A DNA stretch of 64,000 nucleotides from Ophiosphaerella korrae (taxonomy: Eukaryota; Ascomycota; Dothideomycetes; Pleosporales; Phaeosphaeriaceae): positions 1-64,000 of the forward strand of contig JALNQF010000042.1 of assembly GCA_028456385.1 (NCBI GenBank), in the 5' to 3' direction. The translations under genes were made by a program, and so were the position numbers. Below, one piece after another: positions 45,651 to 56,393 of this stretch (positions are counted from its first letter, which is position 1; each line of letters starts with the position of its first letter). The notes under the pieces are model-generated. The model worked only from the letters and a program-made list of their open reading frames with translations. It searched no databases and was not told where the DNA came from.

Positions 45651-46274
45651 ACAGAAGAGAATCGCCTGGAGCGTGTTGGTGCAGACGATGGACTTCGGCA
45701 CACAGTCAATGAACTGCAACGCTTGGTTCTCGAATTATCCAATAATTATGCAATATGGACAACGAACGTCATGGAATATACGGATAATACTGACACCGAC
45801 AATCCACGGGCGATCACCCGTGGTTTATCTCCAGCACAGAAAAACTTGGGCTGCTCAACTCCATGTCCCCAAGATCTACATGTGGAAGTGTTCTCAAAGC
45901 CGGGGTTTTCGATACCCTTTGACTTTGTGAAGCCAGTTGCAGTCTTTGCAAATGGAAGTACTATAATCTATACTCGTATTGGCTTGCTGGTTCAAGTCAG
46001 ACCGGGGTTTACGGTTTCAAGTATCTTAGGTATAAATGATACGGTGAGAATTGAAGCTTGTTCAGATTCTACAACGGAATTTGCTGCGACACTCGTTATT
46101 CCTCCAGGTTATTCGTTCTGCGTCACTGACGTTGACGATGTGACGGAGATAGATGGAGAAACAACAAAGACACTGATCAGAACAAAAGAGGCTGTTCTCA
46201 AACTAAAAGATGGCGAATATTGTGTGAGCCGGAGAAACTGCGGGAGCAGCGTGTTAATCGATAGCACAATGTAG
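45651..46274 (+). CDS. Unrecognised protein, probable 3' exon
   Basis: After a possible acceptor (CTTACCAG near 45641-45650) the frame is open to TAG at 46274. It begins with a short amphipathic helix (E-N-R-L-E-R-V, N-E-L-Q-R-L-V-L-E-L). A beta-rich part follows (about 95 residues in), with alternating hydrophobic residues and five cysteines. Fragments upstream (45221-45400) could be earlier exons but do not join cleanly. No family is recognised. Confidence 0.35.
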   Translation, partial: TEENRLERVGADDGLRHTVNELQRLVLELSNNYAIWTTNVMEYTDNTDTDNPRAITRGLSPAQKNLGCSTPCPQDLHVEVFSKPGFSIPFDFVKPVAVFANGSTIIYTRIGLLVQVRPGFTVSSILGINDTVRIEACSDSTTEFAATLVIPPGYSFCVTDVDDVTEIDGETTKTLIRTKEAVLKLKDGEYCVSRRNCGSSVLIDSTM

Positions 46275-46662
46275 TTGATGTTAGCAGGCACCCCTGCATG
46301 AAACATGAGAATTCCAATTTTGTTATCCTTAACTATTGAGAACTCATAGTTGTCAACCAAGGCGTGAATATCACAAGGTAACCCATATCCAGATCGTCAT
46401 TATAGGCGCGATGATAAGTACCAGATGTGTGTGCATTGACACAATGTGGATTGTTCAAAATCTCGTCTTTGTGTGCTTTCAACAATTGGGAACAAGCCTT
46501 ATCGACAAATATAATTACAAGATAAAGATTTCTTTGTTAGCTGTACAACAAAAGATTGGTCAACTTCAAGTTTTGAACTCTCCACGAGGTTGATGAATAA
46601 CATCTCCACCCTGACTTGAGTATTTCACTTTTTTTCCACCCAAAATCAATTAACTTATAATC

Positions 46663-47943
46663 ATGCCGCCTACTAAGAAAGGCGGTTTCGTTTTCATCCG
46701 CAGGCAATCGACGGGCGAGATTTCTGTGCGCTGTGTAGACGAATTTCGGAACTGCTTGACGGTGACGTTGATATTACCACAGCAATCTTGTCATTGTGGT
46801 ACAAAAACCTGCTTGCCGAAGAATTCAGAAGGCCACAATACTGTTCAAAAGCCAACCTCAAATACTCTAAAGCGAAGAAATCTCTATATAGACTCAGCAA
46901 ATGATCATAATAGAGAACCTTCCGAAAATTGCTCCACTGCAAATAGTCTGATTGGAGAAAATTATACTAAGATTTATTGGGAGAATAGCAGAATATATAA
47001 TAATTTACATTATATAAACAAGGAGAAAGATGTCGTGTGCCGCTGCACAAACAAAAACAGCCACAGAGAGGGCACAGTTCACAATCCGAAGATTTGGGAG
47101 CTATGTACCCTATATTTTCTCCAAAATGAGAAGCAAATAGCCTGCAAAAAGTCACAGTGGCGTGAAGTCGGCGCCATCTTTCCACAAAGGGCAGGACGAA
47201 GCATTTCCTCTGAGCAAAGCTTGCTTAGGCACAATCCGAAGTGCAAGTGTCAGCAAGAGTAATGGAACTTCAACACACCACTACGAACAGTGAAGCTAGG
47301 TATAGACCACCTTAATGATGATCTAAATGATGCAATGGAAATTCCTTACAAGGTTTGGCAGAATGCTCGTCCATCGTTATGGAAATGTCCGCATAGCTCC
47401 AAGACAACTCGGAGTACGCCATTGGGGAGTGCTGTTGATCTCCAATTACCTGTTACTCGTACAAGTCGCTTTTCTCCACCTGACGCACTCGAATTTTCCC
47501 ACCAGGGGCCCGTAGCTACAGATTGCAAGTGGTCGACGATTCAGCGCGATGCTGCAGGCATACGGAACACTCACTCTCAGGAACCTCTTGATATTTCGCC
47601 TAAAAGTATGAGCAATACGTCTAGCCAACAGGCAAACACCACAAATGAAGAAGGCCATCAAGCAAGTTTATCTCAAGGAACAAATATTGATATTCGCCAT
47701 CCAACAGTGTCTGGAGAGACAGTCAAACTCGATTGTCGTATCTCCCCGGTTTCGGGGCTAGGAAGCAGCGAAATTACTAGCACAGAAGCAGCAGAGCTTT
47801 CTGTTCGTATTTCTGTGACCGAGCTTGCCGGTCGTAGGCCTTCGATTGAGCTTCCAGCCGACAATATTCCAACCGAGGTCGTTCCATCTGTAATGAATAT
47901 AAACGGTCCGCGTGGTTTGATGAGACATTCTGCTACCTTGTGA
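46663..47943 (+). pseudogene. Unrecognised gene split by one in-frame TAA
   Basis: Two long frames, 46663-47262 (199 codons) and 47290-47943 (217 codons), are in the same phase and separated by a TAA at 47260. The first starts with a plausible ATG (AATCATGCCGCC) and a G-G-F-V-F-I-R-R-Q stretch. The second is Ser/Thr-rich, disordered-looking, ending in R-H-S-A-T-L. A 32-nt GT-AG segment spanning the stop is too short for a normal intron. This is either one gene broken by a nonsense change or two chance ORFs. No family is recognised. Confidence 0.35.
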
Positions 47944-48219
47944 GAAATCGAGGGTCCTTGGGCCCAAATAGTATGCCAATAAACTTGACTTGGGCAACTG
48001 ACCATTAGATCAAGAAGAGCAGAAATGTGATCACTCTATCCAGTAAGCATTGGATAACACGATACTACACAATTATATCAGGTCACTCTTGTTTAATGTC
48101 AATAATACGACTTAGTGTCATCACATCAACTCTACAATTCAAAATATAGACTGAAGGTTTGCTTTTACAAATTGTTGTTTTGATATCTGGTGTACTACTT
48201 TGCAATTACACCAACGTGG
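47944..48219. other. Intergenic flank of the transposon remnant
   Basis: AT-rich and without coding signal. Confidence 0.4.
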
Positions 48220-49150
48220 TTTACAAGCGAGCGGCCCACCTCGCCAGCTCTGCGCACCTGTTCAAGCATATAACCCAACAACGCAGTAGAGTAGCGTAGA
48301 TATATTGATATGTTAAATCAACCAGCATTTACTACATCACTTTTACACGTACGTGAGTTGTGCCCAGTCTCTCTGCACCTCTTGCAGCGCGCGCGAGCCT
48401 GGCGACTCAGGCCTAATCTCTCTCCATCTTGACGCTGTTCATTGACTTGACGCTGCACACCCTCTCTCTCAGCAAGTATATCCTCTCCTTGTCCCTTTGC
48501 TAAGACTCCTTGCTTCTAAATCCGCTTCTTTTTTCGTAGTTTACGCTTGCTGGCTACCTCATTAGCTCTCTCATGACTAGAGATTCAATCGCGCATTAGC
48601 TCAGCTTCCAGCATCATTTTATAAGCTCCCTTTTTGAGTTAATTGATTGCGTCAATAATTGATGCTAGCGACAAGCTCTTGTGCCAGCGTACGCGCTCAC
48701 GTATAAGCGTTAACTAAGCCTCCAGCTCACGTACGTTACTCTTACTCAGCATGCAAGCTACCCAGGGTGCCTCTAGTAGAGTAGCTAGAGTAGGCGTACA
48801 GAGTTAAACATCAAGTCTTAAGATAACTACCTCTAGCTAAAGTAGAACAAGGCCAGTAACTTAAAAAGCTAAGTAAATATTTACTCTTGTAAAGGCCTAG
48901 TTAAAGGCAGCGTAGAAGGCTAGTAAGAATTCAAGTTTAGTAATGTAATTAATATAGTTCTAGCTTAACTTAGCGGCTGTGCGCCTTCTTTAATAGAGAG
49001 AAGCAGCCAACATCAAGAGGCTGAAGTAAGTAAGATAAGTAAGCTAGCATACTAAGCGTATAGATGTTGTTCTCCTTACAGAACTTGTCAAACTTAAGAG
49101 AGTAGTGGGTCCTATAACTATCAAGTATAAGTAGCTAACGCGCAGTATTC
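48220..49150 (-). mobile_element. Pogo/Fot1-type DDE transposase remnant, RIP-degraded
   Basis: Read on the minus strand, degraded but ordered matches to fungal Tc1/mariner-pogo (DDE superfamily) transposases run from about 49,145 to 48,350. They include L-L-I-L-D-S-Y near the start, F-C-K-E-N-N-I, L-L-Q-P-L-D-V-G-C-F-S-L-L-K-K-A, a basic helical region with K-R-K-L-R-K-K-K-R-I, and a terminal zinc knuckle C-K-R-C-R-E-T-G-H-N-S-R. Many TAA/TAG/TGA codons interrupt it, mostly where CAA, CAG or TGG is expected. The N-terminal DNA-binding half is missing, so the copy is truncated as well as mutated. Inverted ends were not identified. Confidence 0.78.
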
Positions 49151-49569
49151 GCTTGCTGTTTGCTGTGGCGGTAAAAATCTGAGTCTTTCTACTTCAGCTT
49201 CACCGTTGGGATGTGCAAACTACCAGGTGTTAGCACAAGCATATGTATGTCAGAGAGTACCTAACTGTGACTGTGTACATAGCCTGGCTCATTCATGTGA
49301 TAACAGTTGTTGGTCTTCAGCATATATTCGACCTCTTGACATTGCTTGTACCTTATTTTGATATTATAGTCGACGCATTTCTCGATGCAAGCGCCTAGGT
49401 TCGGTGCCCTTACATGATCAAGGCTGCGGTATTGACTGAGCTAACATGCATATCAATGCTGAGCTGTGATGATGCGACAGAGGTCCGCACTTACACCTGT
49501 TTTGCAACCTCTCTCCCATTGTGATCGGTCAGATGCCACATAATCAATATAACTATCCGTTGGTTGATG

Positions 49570-50100
49570 CTATGGCTCGCAGCTAATAGTGCTTGCACCC
49601 AGCTTTATTACCGTAATAGCCCAGGTGGTAGAATATGTTGTTGCTGTAGATACTCGTTCACACGAACGGCACTGGGTGTATGTTTCTGCTGGACCAACGT
49701 GGCAAGAGCACGCTTTGCTTACTGACAGTGTAGGATATTTACGGAAATAGCTTGGTAATGGCTTCACCAACCCAGTTGGCTTCCACTTTTGAGATTCGTA
49801 GCTCGTAGACGTAATTCACCCTTGGTAGTTGTAGACGCGTGCTTGTACACAATGTCTGTTGATTTGGTATCCGTTATAGTGATGTAGTAAAAAGCGCCGG
49901 ATCCTCCCGTAATGTGCCAATCACGGAAACTGTGTCGAGAAGTTACCGGCAAAGATGTTAGAGTCATTGTCCTAGTTTGCTTTGAGAGCCGAGATAATCT
50001 TGGAATGTTCTTGTTCACACTTTGCATTTTGGGCAGCAGTGAACACAGAGAGGTATAGAAGGCCTAGCGTAACGCTGAGAACCGTAAATAAAGTAATCAT
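49570..50100 (-). pseudogene. Decayed small secreted protein
   Basis: An ATG at 50100 begins a strong signal peptide (M-I-T-L-F-T-V-L-S-V-T-L-G-L-L-Y) followed by about 20 residues to a TAG. The coding character then continues in the next frame (D-W-H-I-T-G-G-S-G-A-F-Y-Y-I-T-I) and again in a third (F-R-K-Y-P-T-L-S, then a cluster of four cysteines C-S-C ... C-R-S-C), ending near 49570. It looks like one secreted protein of about 170 residues broken by two frameshifts, next to the transposase remnant. Introns could explain one of the shifts. No family is recognised. Confidence 0.4.
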
Positions 50101-50898
50101 TCTATGTGGAAACCCAATTGGAATGCTTGCAAAAGCTCGTGAGACCAAATGCCCGATGATCACAGCATCCTGACTCTTGAGCAAGTTACCACGGTAGGCT
50201 AAATATTCACAAACACGTTCGACCGCCACATGCCTTTTACGAGATCCACAAGATCTCATGCTCAAGCTAAACGCAACTAGTCACAAAGTTGAAGACAGTG
50301 AAGGGGCCTAGCCTAGAGAGGCGTTGATTTTCGCGAGATCGCAATCAAATAAGCGAGAATTTGTATCTGTGCCAATCATGTCAGTGATGCCCTAGAGGGC
50401 CAGTGTGACCAGCTTGCAAGTTGCAGGATCACGGCGCGCCAAGTAGTCTATAGTTTGTCTAATAACTATTGGTCGAACATTCCACGCAAATCAACCTTTC
50501 GCTAGGTGAGAATAGCAGCCTCAGCTTGAGCAATTGGCATGCCCAGGTGATCTCGTTAGACCTAGGAACGACAACGTCCACCAAGTTCTCGCACCCGTTG
50601 CTTAGATTTCAAATTACATAGGTATGTGCGATCTGAAGCACCTTGCAAACTGCGGTAACCGAGCAATTGGAAGCTGGCCCATCGCGCTTCATGCTATTTT
50701 CTTCGCAACATCGAGTTACGGGCCAGGGCTTAAGACGGGATGATGTATCTACCTATGAATGCGGTTCCTTGTTTTGAGAGGCTGGGCTGTCTTGGCTTCC
50801 GGTCGCTTGGGCGTCTTGCCCACCAAGCATCAGTCAGTCAACTAACATTGCGGTGAATCTTACGACAGTGCGTACTGCATCTTCGATCTCCTAGAATA
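50101..50898. other. Intergenic, promoter side of the exchanger gene
   Basis: No gene recognised in about 800 bp. Confidence 0.4.
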
Positions 50899-52405
50899 AT
50901 GCCAAACAATCGTCAACATTCAGAGTCAACACCACTCCTCCACCGGGTCCTGCCACACATCCAGAATGAGGGAGAGAGTGGGCGAGCTGGCTTTCACCCT
51001 GGCCACTTCCTCAACGTCACCTGGAGATCTGGGAGCAATGCAGCAAAGTACACCAATATCCTTTGGCCGTTCGTTCCAGTTGCTATTGTTTTGCACTTTG
51101 CGACACTTGGAATGCCGTTGGCGATCTTTGCATCAAGTTACATCGCCATGATACCTGTAGCGAACTTACTCGGCTTCGCTGGACAGGAGTTTGCGCGCAA
51201 GCTGCCCAAGGTATCTGGTATTCTAATTGAAACTGCCTTCGGCTCAATGGTGGAAATCATACTTTTTGTTATCCTCATCGCCAAGCATACGACTGAACAT
51301 GGTTCATCCGAGCATGGCAATCTTCTCCCAGTTATCCAAGCAGCTATTCTGGGCTCCATCATCACAAACCTACTCCTTTGTTTAGGTCTTTGTTTTTTTG
51401 TCGGTGGCCTCCGCCAGGCGAGCCAGCAATTTCACGCATCCATCAGCGAAGTTGGCAGTGGTTTGCTGCTTGTCGCTGGTTTCGGCTTGCTCATTCCTAG
51501 CGCTTACTACTCTGCACTCAAGGGTTCTACTGTTGCGAATTCTACTAAGCATCACGACTTTACAGAGAAGGTATTGCAACACAATGTTCTCAGGATCAGT
51601 CAAATCACGTCGATCTTGCTCACCATTGCATTCTGCATGCAAGTAACGCCAGTACTTAATCCTAGATGCTAGTAGCTGACCTTTCGCAGCTTCATTTGGT
51701 ACAATGCGCGCTCACAACACTCAATTTTTGACGAAGTACTCGAAGCTGATGAACATGCTGACCTTGACCGGCATGATGATTTAGCGAAACCAAAGTTTAC
51801 CTTCACTGAATGTATCGTTGCTCTATTATTTTCGCTCACCCTTGTCACGTTACTTGCCGTGTTCTTAGTCGAGCGCATCGAGCATATAGTAAAGTGGGGA
51901 GTTCCTGACCAATTCCTCGGGCTGATCATGTTACCTCTGGTCGAAAAGGCAGCAGAGCACTTGACTGCTATTGACGAAGCCTGGGACGGACAAATTGTAT
52001 GTTTGTGTGGACAGCTTTGACAAACACAGCTTACTGGTACAGAATTTCGCGCTCTTTCATTGCATTGGGCCTTCTATCCAGACAGCCTTATTCAATGCTC
52101 CCCTTGTCGTCATTTTGAGCTGGATCATGGGCAAAGACATGGATCTAAACTTTGAGATCTTTATGATAGTTCTCTTAGTTCTGTCTATTGTAGTGGTTGG
52201 CAATTTTTTGCGCGATGGCGAGACTAACTATCTTGAAGGCGCATTATTGGTCGTAAGTACATTCTCGTTTTCTAAAATAAATGCGCGTCTGTCGCTGACC
52301 TCTTTGTAGATTGTCTACCTCATCATCGCAGTAGCAGCGTGGTACTATCCAAACCCCGATGTTGCAACATCCAATGGCCTCGAATTACAGGCTATTAAGC
52401 TCTGA
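50899..52405 (+). CDS. Vacuolar-type Ca2+/H+ exchanger (CAX family)
   Basis: Exons start at 50899; introns 2 and 3 are clear (51997-52042 and 52253-52309), and the stop is TGA at 52403. The protein has about eleven hydrophobic segments. Two copies of the cation-exchanger signature are present: F-G-S-M-V-E-I-I-L-F near residue 115 and L-V-E-K-A-A-E-H-L in the second half, flanking an acidic loop (D-E-V-L-E-A-D-E-H-A-D-L-D-R-H). CAX proteins use the vacuolar proton gradient to import Ca2+. The first junction is odd: the natural 47-nt intron (51643-51689) would shift the frame, whereas a 33-nt intron (51643-51675) keeps it but is very short and inserts five residues. The gene may carry a one-base indel. 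It is convergent with the protease at 52645. Confidence 0.87.
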
Positions 52406-52644
52406 GCTTTAATATTATAAAACCAACTACATATGCAGATCTGCAAAATAGTGGCTGCTGAAGTCAAATAGGGGTTCTGGTACACCTTTAGGGGGTTGAA
52501 CAAAGCTCGCACCAGCAATATTATCTAGACTTTCAATAGTTTACCTCCACTCGCTGTATATTAACAAAAATTTTGACGCGTTTTTTGCTTCATACTTATA
52601 CTAGTACAAGACATAGTTACTATTCTCCGTACTCCTAATCAGGG

Positions 52645-54716
52645 CTACCAATTGCCTTTAGCGCCAGCCAAACGCAGCAGTTTAGGGAAGTCAGGCGTTC
52701 CAAAGCCAGTTACCGGATCCCAACCCTTGGTAACGGGGAATCCTTGAACGTTGCAACCATAGCTAAAGCCCTTGGTGATGTCAGTTAGTCCTTGATAACC
52801 TTTTTTGTACAACCATGGGTTGATCCAGCCGAGTTTTGGCTTCCCGGATGCGATAAGAGCATCGTTGATAAGCGAGAAAATACTAGCAGTGAGTGGGCAG
52901 GATGCAGAGGTCCCGCTGATTGTGCCTAGAGTCCAATATTAGCATAATCCAATTAGGAAATGGATCTTAAGTACGCGCAACGAGAAATTTGTCGTAGGGC
53001 ACAGATAACACGGTACGTACCTTCAGTTCCGTTCCAGAAATAAGCAAAGTAAAGCCCTTGAGCAGCAAGGTCAGGGTAGGCACGACCATTTGGATTATAT
53101 AGCCCTTTATACTGATCGCCCAGAGACTTGACATAGGCAGGGACAACGCTGTCTTGCCATGATGGACGATCGAAATAGTCGCTGAAGCCGCTACCCGAGG
53201 AGTACAAATCGCGGAAACCGGCGCTAGTGTTGCGCGATGGACGGTACGCTGACTCCTCTGGTTCAAAGTTCATGGTCGCTCCGACAGTAGTAACATACGG
53301 ACAAGAGGCAGGGAAAGCTGGTTGGAACTTGTAGGTTTTCTTCCCATCATTTGTATAGCAAGTATCAGTGCCGCCGATTCCGTGATCCCCACTGGAGAAA
53401 AACATAGTCGTTCCGCGAGCACCGACTTGGGCGAATTGTTTGCACACACGATCTGCGTACGAACGTGGGATAGTCTGCTCTGGCTCGCCATAGGAGGTGC
53501 TGATAATGTTTGGAATAGATTTTTGCTGAAGCAGCCAGTTTACCCAGACGAGATATGGTTCATTGGTATTTTCCGGGGTCGAGATATCTGGGACGAATGG
53601 AGGCTGGCCGCCAGTAGAGAAACTAGTAATCGGAGTCTTCCAGCTAATACCTGCAATAGCTTGTACGTCGAGGTTGGCCTCCCGAGAAATTTGAGCAACA
53701 GTGGACTGGTTATATGTCAAGGGCCCATCCTGCACAGGGCCATTATCGATTGAAATTTGCTTGAAATCATCCGCCTGCGAAACAGCTTCGGGGCGATACT
53801 TTTGAAGGAACAGTTTGGCGTCGGGGCGAATAGGAATCTCACCGAGGTAGTTGGTGAAGCCAATACTGTTCTTATTACTCGCTTGAGTTTGGTACCACTT
53901 AGTAGAGTAGAGCGTTTGGAAACACTCTGGAGTAACAGAGGTCACGTTGCATACGCTGGCGATGGAGCTGTTCTTGGGAGTGGTATAACTCGCGGGAACT
54001 TCGACAGCCTTATCAATCCAAGTGGCTCCTTGAGCAGCGCCGCGGAAGAAAGATGTCGTGGGTTGGATTGCGTCGATATGGTCATGGAGATGGCGCGGGA
54101 GCGACCAGCTAGTTGTTCGGGCGATAATTGAGCCATCCCTGTGCTTGTAATTGTGGTACTCGGTATTGAGAAGGCTCTCAACTAATTCGATGGGAAGGTG
54201 GATGATAATCCAATCCTTGGCTGAGCTGTAGCCCAAGTTATCAGTATTGATGCCGTTCTCACGAAGCCATTCGTGGACCAAGTGATGCGTTTCTGAACTT
54301 GGTGCAACAAGTTCATCTACTTCGTCGGCACTAAGATGTTGGCCATCTTAGGAGTCATTAGTTAGGTCAGGTTTGGTGGAGTTGGCCTGCTTACATCGCT
54401 TGTGGTCCGGATCAGATACTAGAAAGGGTCAACCAGAGATTCTCAACAAGTACTGGCTTTTTCCGGGCATGATGGTGATGATACCATCTTTTGCTCACGT
54501 ACCTTGATGAAGATGGCGCTCTAGTTCATCAAATCGGCCTTGTTTCAATCCAACTTGTAGTTGGATAGTCTTCCGGCCATGAGACCGCTCCAATTTGGAC
54601 CACTCGTTGGGCACAAAATGAGTTTCCTTGACCACATAGGGTGAACGAGCAATTGGAGTAGCAAGGACATTGCCGGCCGCAAGGGCCGCTGCGAGTACAG
54701 CGTTGGTGAAGTGCAT
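52645..54716 (-). CDS. Secreted tripeptidyl-peptidase, sedolisin family (S53)
   Basis: Four exons (54716-54503, 54418-54395, 54346-53021, 52925-52645) give 614 aa; exon 2 is only 24 nt. The start at 54716 gives a clean signal peptide (M-H-F-T-N-A-V-L-A-A-A-L-A). A prodomain with V-S-D-P-D-H-K-R-Y-G-Q-H-L-S follows, then the catalytic domain. The acid-acting serine protease residues are in place: Glu302 and Asp306 (R-E-A-N-L-D), the oxyanion Asp near 400 (S-S-G-D-H-G) and Ser528 (G-T-S-A-S-C-P) in the last exon. A Ca2+-binding end (D-P-V-T-G-F-G-T-P) is also present. The enzyme removes tripeptides from protein N-termini at acid pH outside the cell, for nutrition or host-protein digestion. The gene appears intact. 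Confidence 0.94.
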
Positions 54717-55600
54717 GACGAGGCGAGAAATTGTTCTCAACGTATAGTCCGAGCAGGTGGGTGAGGATGAGTAGCTATTTATCTCCCATAGCTATGATTT
54801 CGTCATTGGTACAATTGCTGTATTACGATCCACAGTTGGAAGGTCAATTGGTTAGCAGAAGACGGGAGGCGGACAGATTGCTATTTGCTCGGAGCAAGCA
54901 CTGTCCCTCCTCGAACGACCAGAAGAGCTGCTGTATCGCGACAAGCGTCATTTGAAGCGAGGGAAGATATTTCGCTGATACGAATCAACATGGCTCGTGA
55001 TAGGCTGAGGGCTTGGGAAGCGTTCATGTACTTAACTGAGGCAAATAAAGAGGCCGTCGCTGGCCGTCGAGTCGGAATAAAGCCAGTCTTGCGTGCCAGA
55101 CGTTTAGCCTCGGAGAATGCCACACTACGCCCTATCAGGAAGGTCACAAAGCTCGACCGTGGTAAACAAGCATAGCAAGATAGCCTGCTTTGGTGTCTAA
55201 GCTTCCCTTGGAGGAGCTTATCTCCTAATCAAGAAGGTCCTCTATCTTCCCACCGACTGGTCCTTGTGCTCTTTGCCACAGACCTGGTAGGTGGGCATAA
55301 GAAGCTATCAAGAGATACCCCCAAGACACAGCCAAATAATACGAAATTGTCTGTCAAAGGTATCCACGACGCCTGTAAAAGAGAACGTCATTTTAATCAG
55401 CAATCTAAGATTTTCTGTCCTGGTCCATCTAAGGAAGGACAAATCGCAACGTTAGAAAACGAGAGAAAACGCCACCAACATGTGATTACCGCGATGGATT
55501 GCTCGCACAGCGCCAATATCTCAAATAGGTAGTAGTGCCTACAAAGGTGAACATGTTCGACCGCGTCCGCCACATGCATATATCGTCTAGCCACAAGCAC
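54717..55600. other. Intergenic, short unassigned ORFs
   Basis: Overlapping ORFs on both strands at 54881-55175, with no ATG in good context and no recognised similarity. Confidence 0.35.
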
Positions 55601-55653
55601 GAGGTCGCCACTGTTTGTAGCACCCGTCAAAATTGCACACAGGTGAATTTAAT

Positions 55654-56220
55654 GAATGCGACTTTGTATATCCTTATTTACTTACTAGGCATCACCAGTT
55701 CTTCGAGACTTCGAGTTACGCGGGTTGCTCTTGCATCCCATCCTAACTTTGGGCACGACTCTATACACACAATGTCAGTCTCTTCATGTGTTTCATCCAC
55801 CTTTGCCTCACCTTGTACCCCGGGTACCACCATCGGTTCAATCACAGCTGGACTTGTCTTAAGCTGCACTGCTTCCTCGCCTGCTTTTTTGAACCCCAAT
55901 CATGACATGGTTCTTCCAACTCAGGCTGATTTCTACAACATTACCATGTCGTATAGACAAAATAGGTACAACGAATCTATCACTACTCAGGTCCGCTTGC
56001 CCATCGGTGCCTAGAATGGACACTTCCAGGGAATCAGTGAGAGTGGATATACGTTAGAAGTGACGAGTGTGACTGATGAGATTGGGAATGCAATCAATAG
56101 AACACTTTGTGCGTATCCGAACATAGGGAAGTACGACGATGTAGGAAATGTGAATGCGCTGAAAGTTGGCTGCGCTTCTAGTGGGTTTCTAGACAAGGAC
56201 CTTCATGCGTTGTGGCCGTA
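55654..56220 (+). pseudogene. Tannase/feruloyl-esterase-like 5' remnant
   Basis: From about 55654 the frame encodes a hydrophobic start, then C-T-A-S-S-P-A-F, A-D-F-Y-N-I-T-M-S-Y and V-R-L-P-I-G-A-*-N-G-H-F-Q-G-I. This follows the N-terminal pattern of the fungal tannase/feruloyl esterase family (cell-wall or phenolic ester hydrolysis). The TAG at 56012 replaces the expected Trp of W-N-G-R/H-F. The frame continues another 67 codons with Cys and Asn/Ile-rich sequence to a TAG at 56219. Tannases are usually more than 500 aa, and no Ser/Asp/His catalytic part is present, so the 3' two-thirds is missing. The family assignment is moderate. Confidence 0.5.
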
Positions 56221-56393
56221 GTGTATACTCATATTGCATGATAGCAATGTCATGTTTTAGTAAACGTGAAGGCACTTGTATAGTCTATAAGCTACATCTA
56301 GCGCACTACATGATTATGCATATGAATACAAAAGGAAGATCAGCACTGTACAAGTCTCGAGACTAAGGGTACATGAACGACCGGCAAAGCCGC

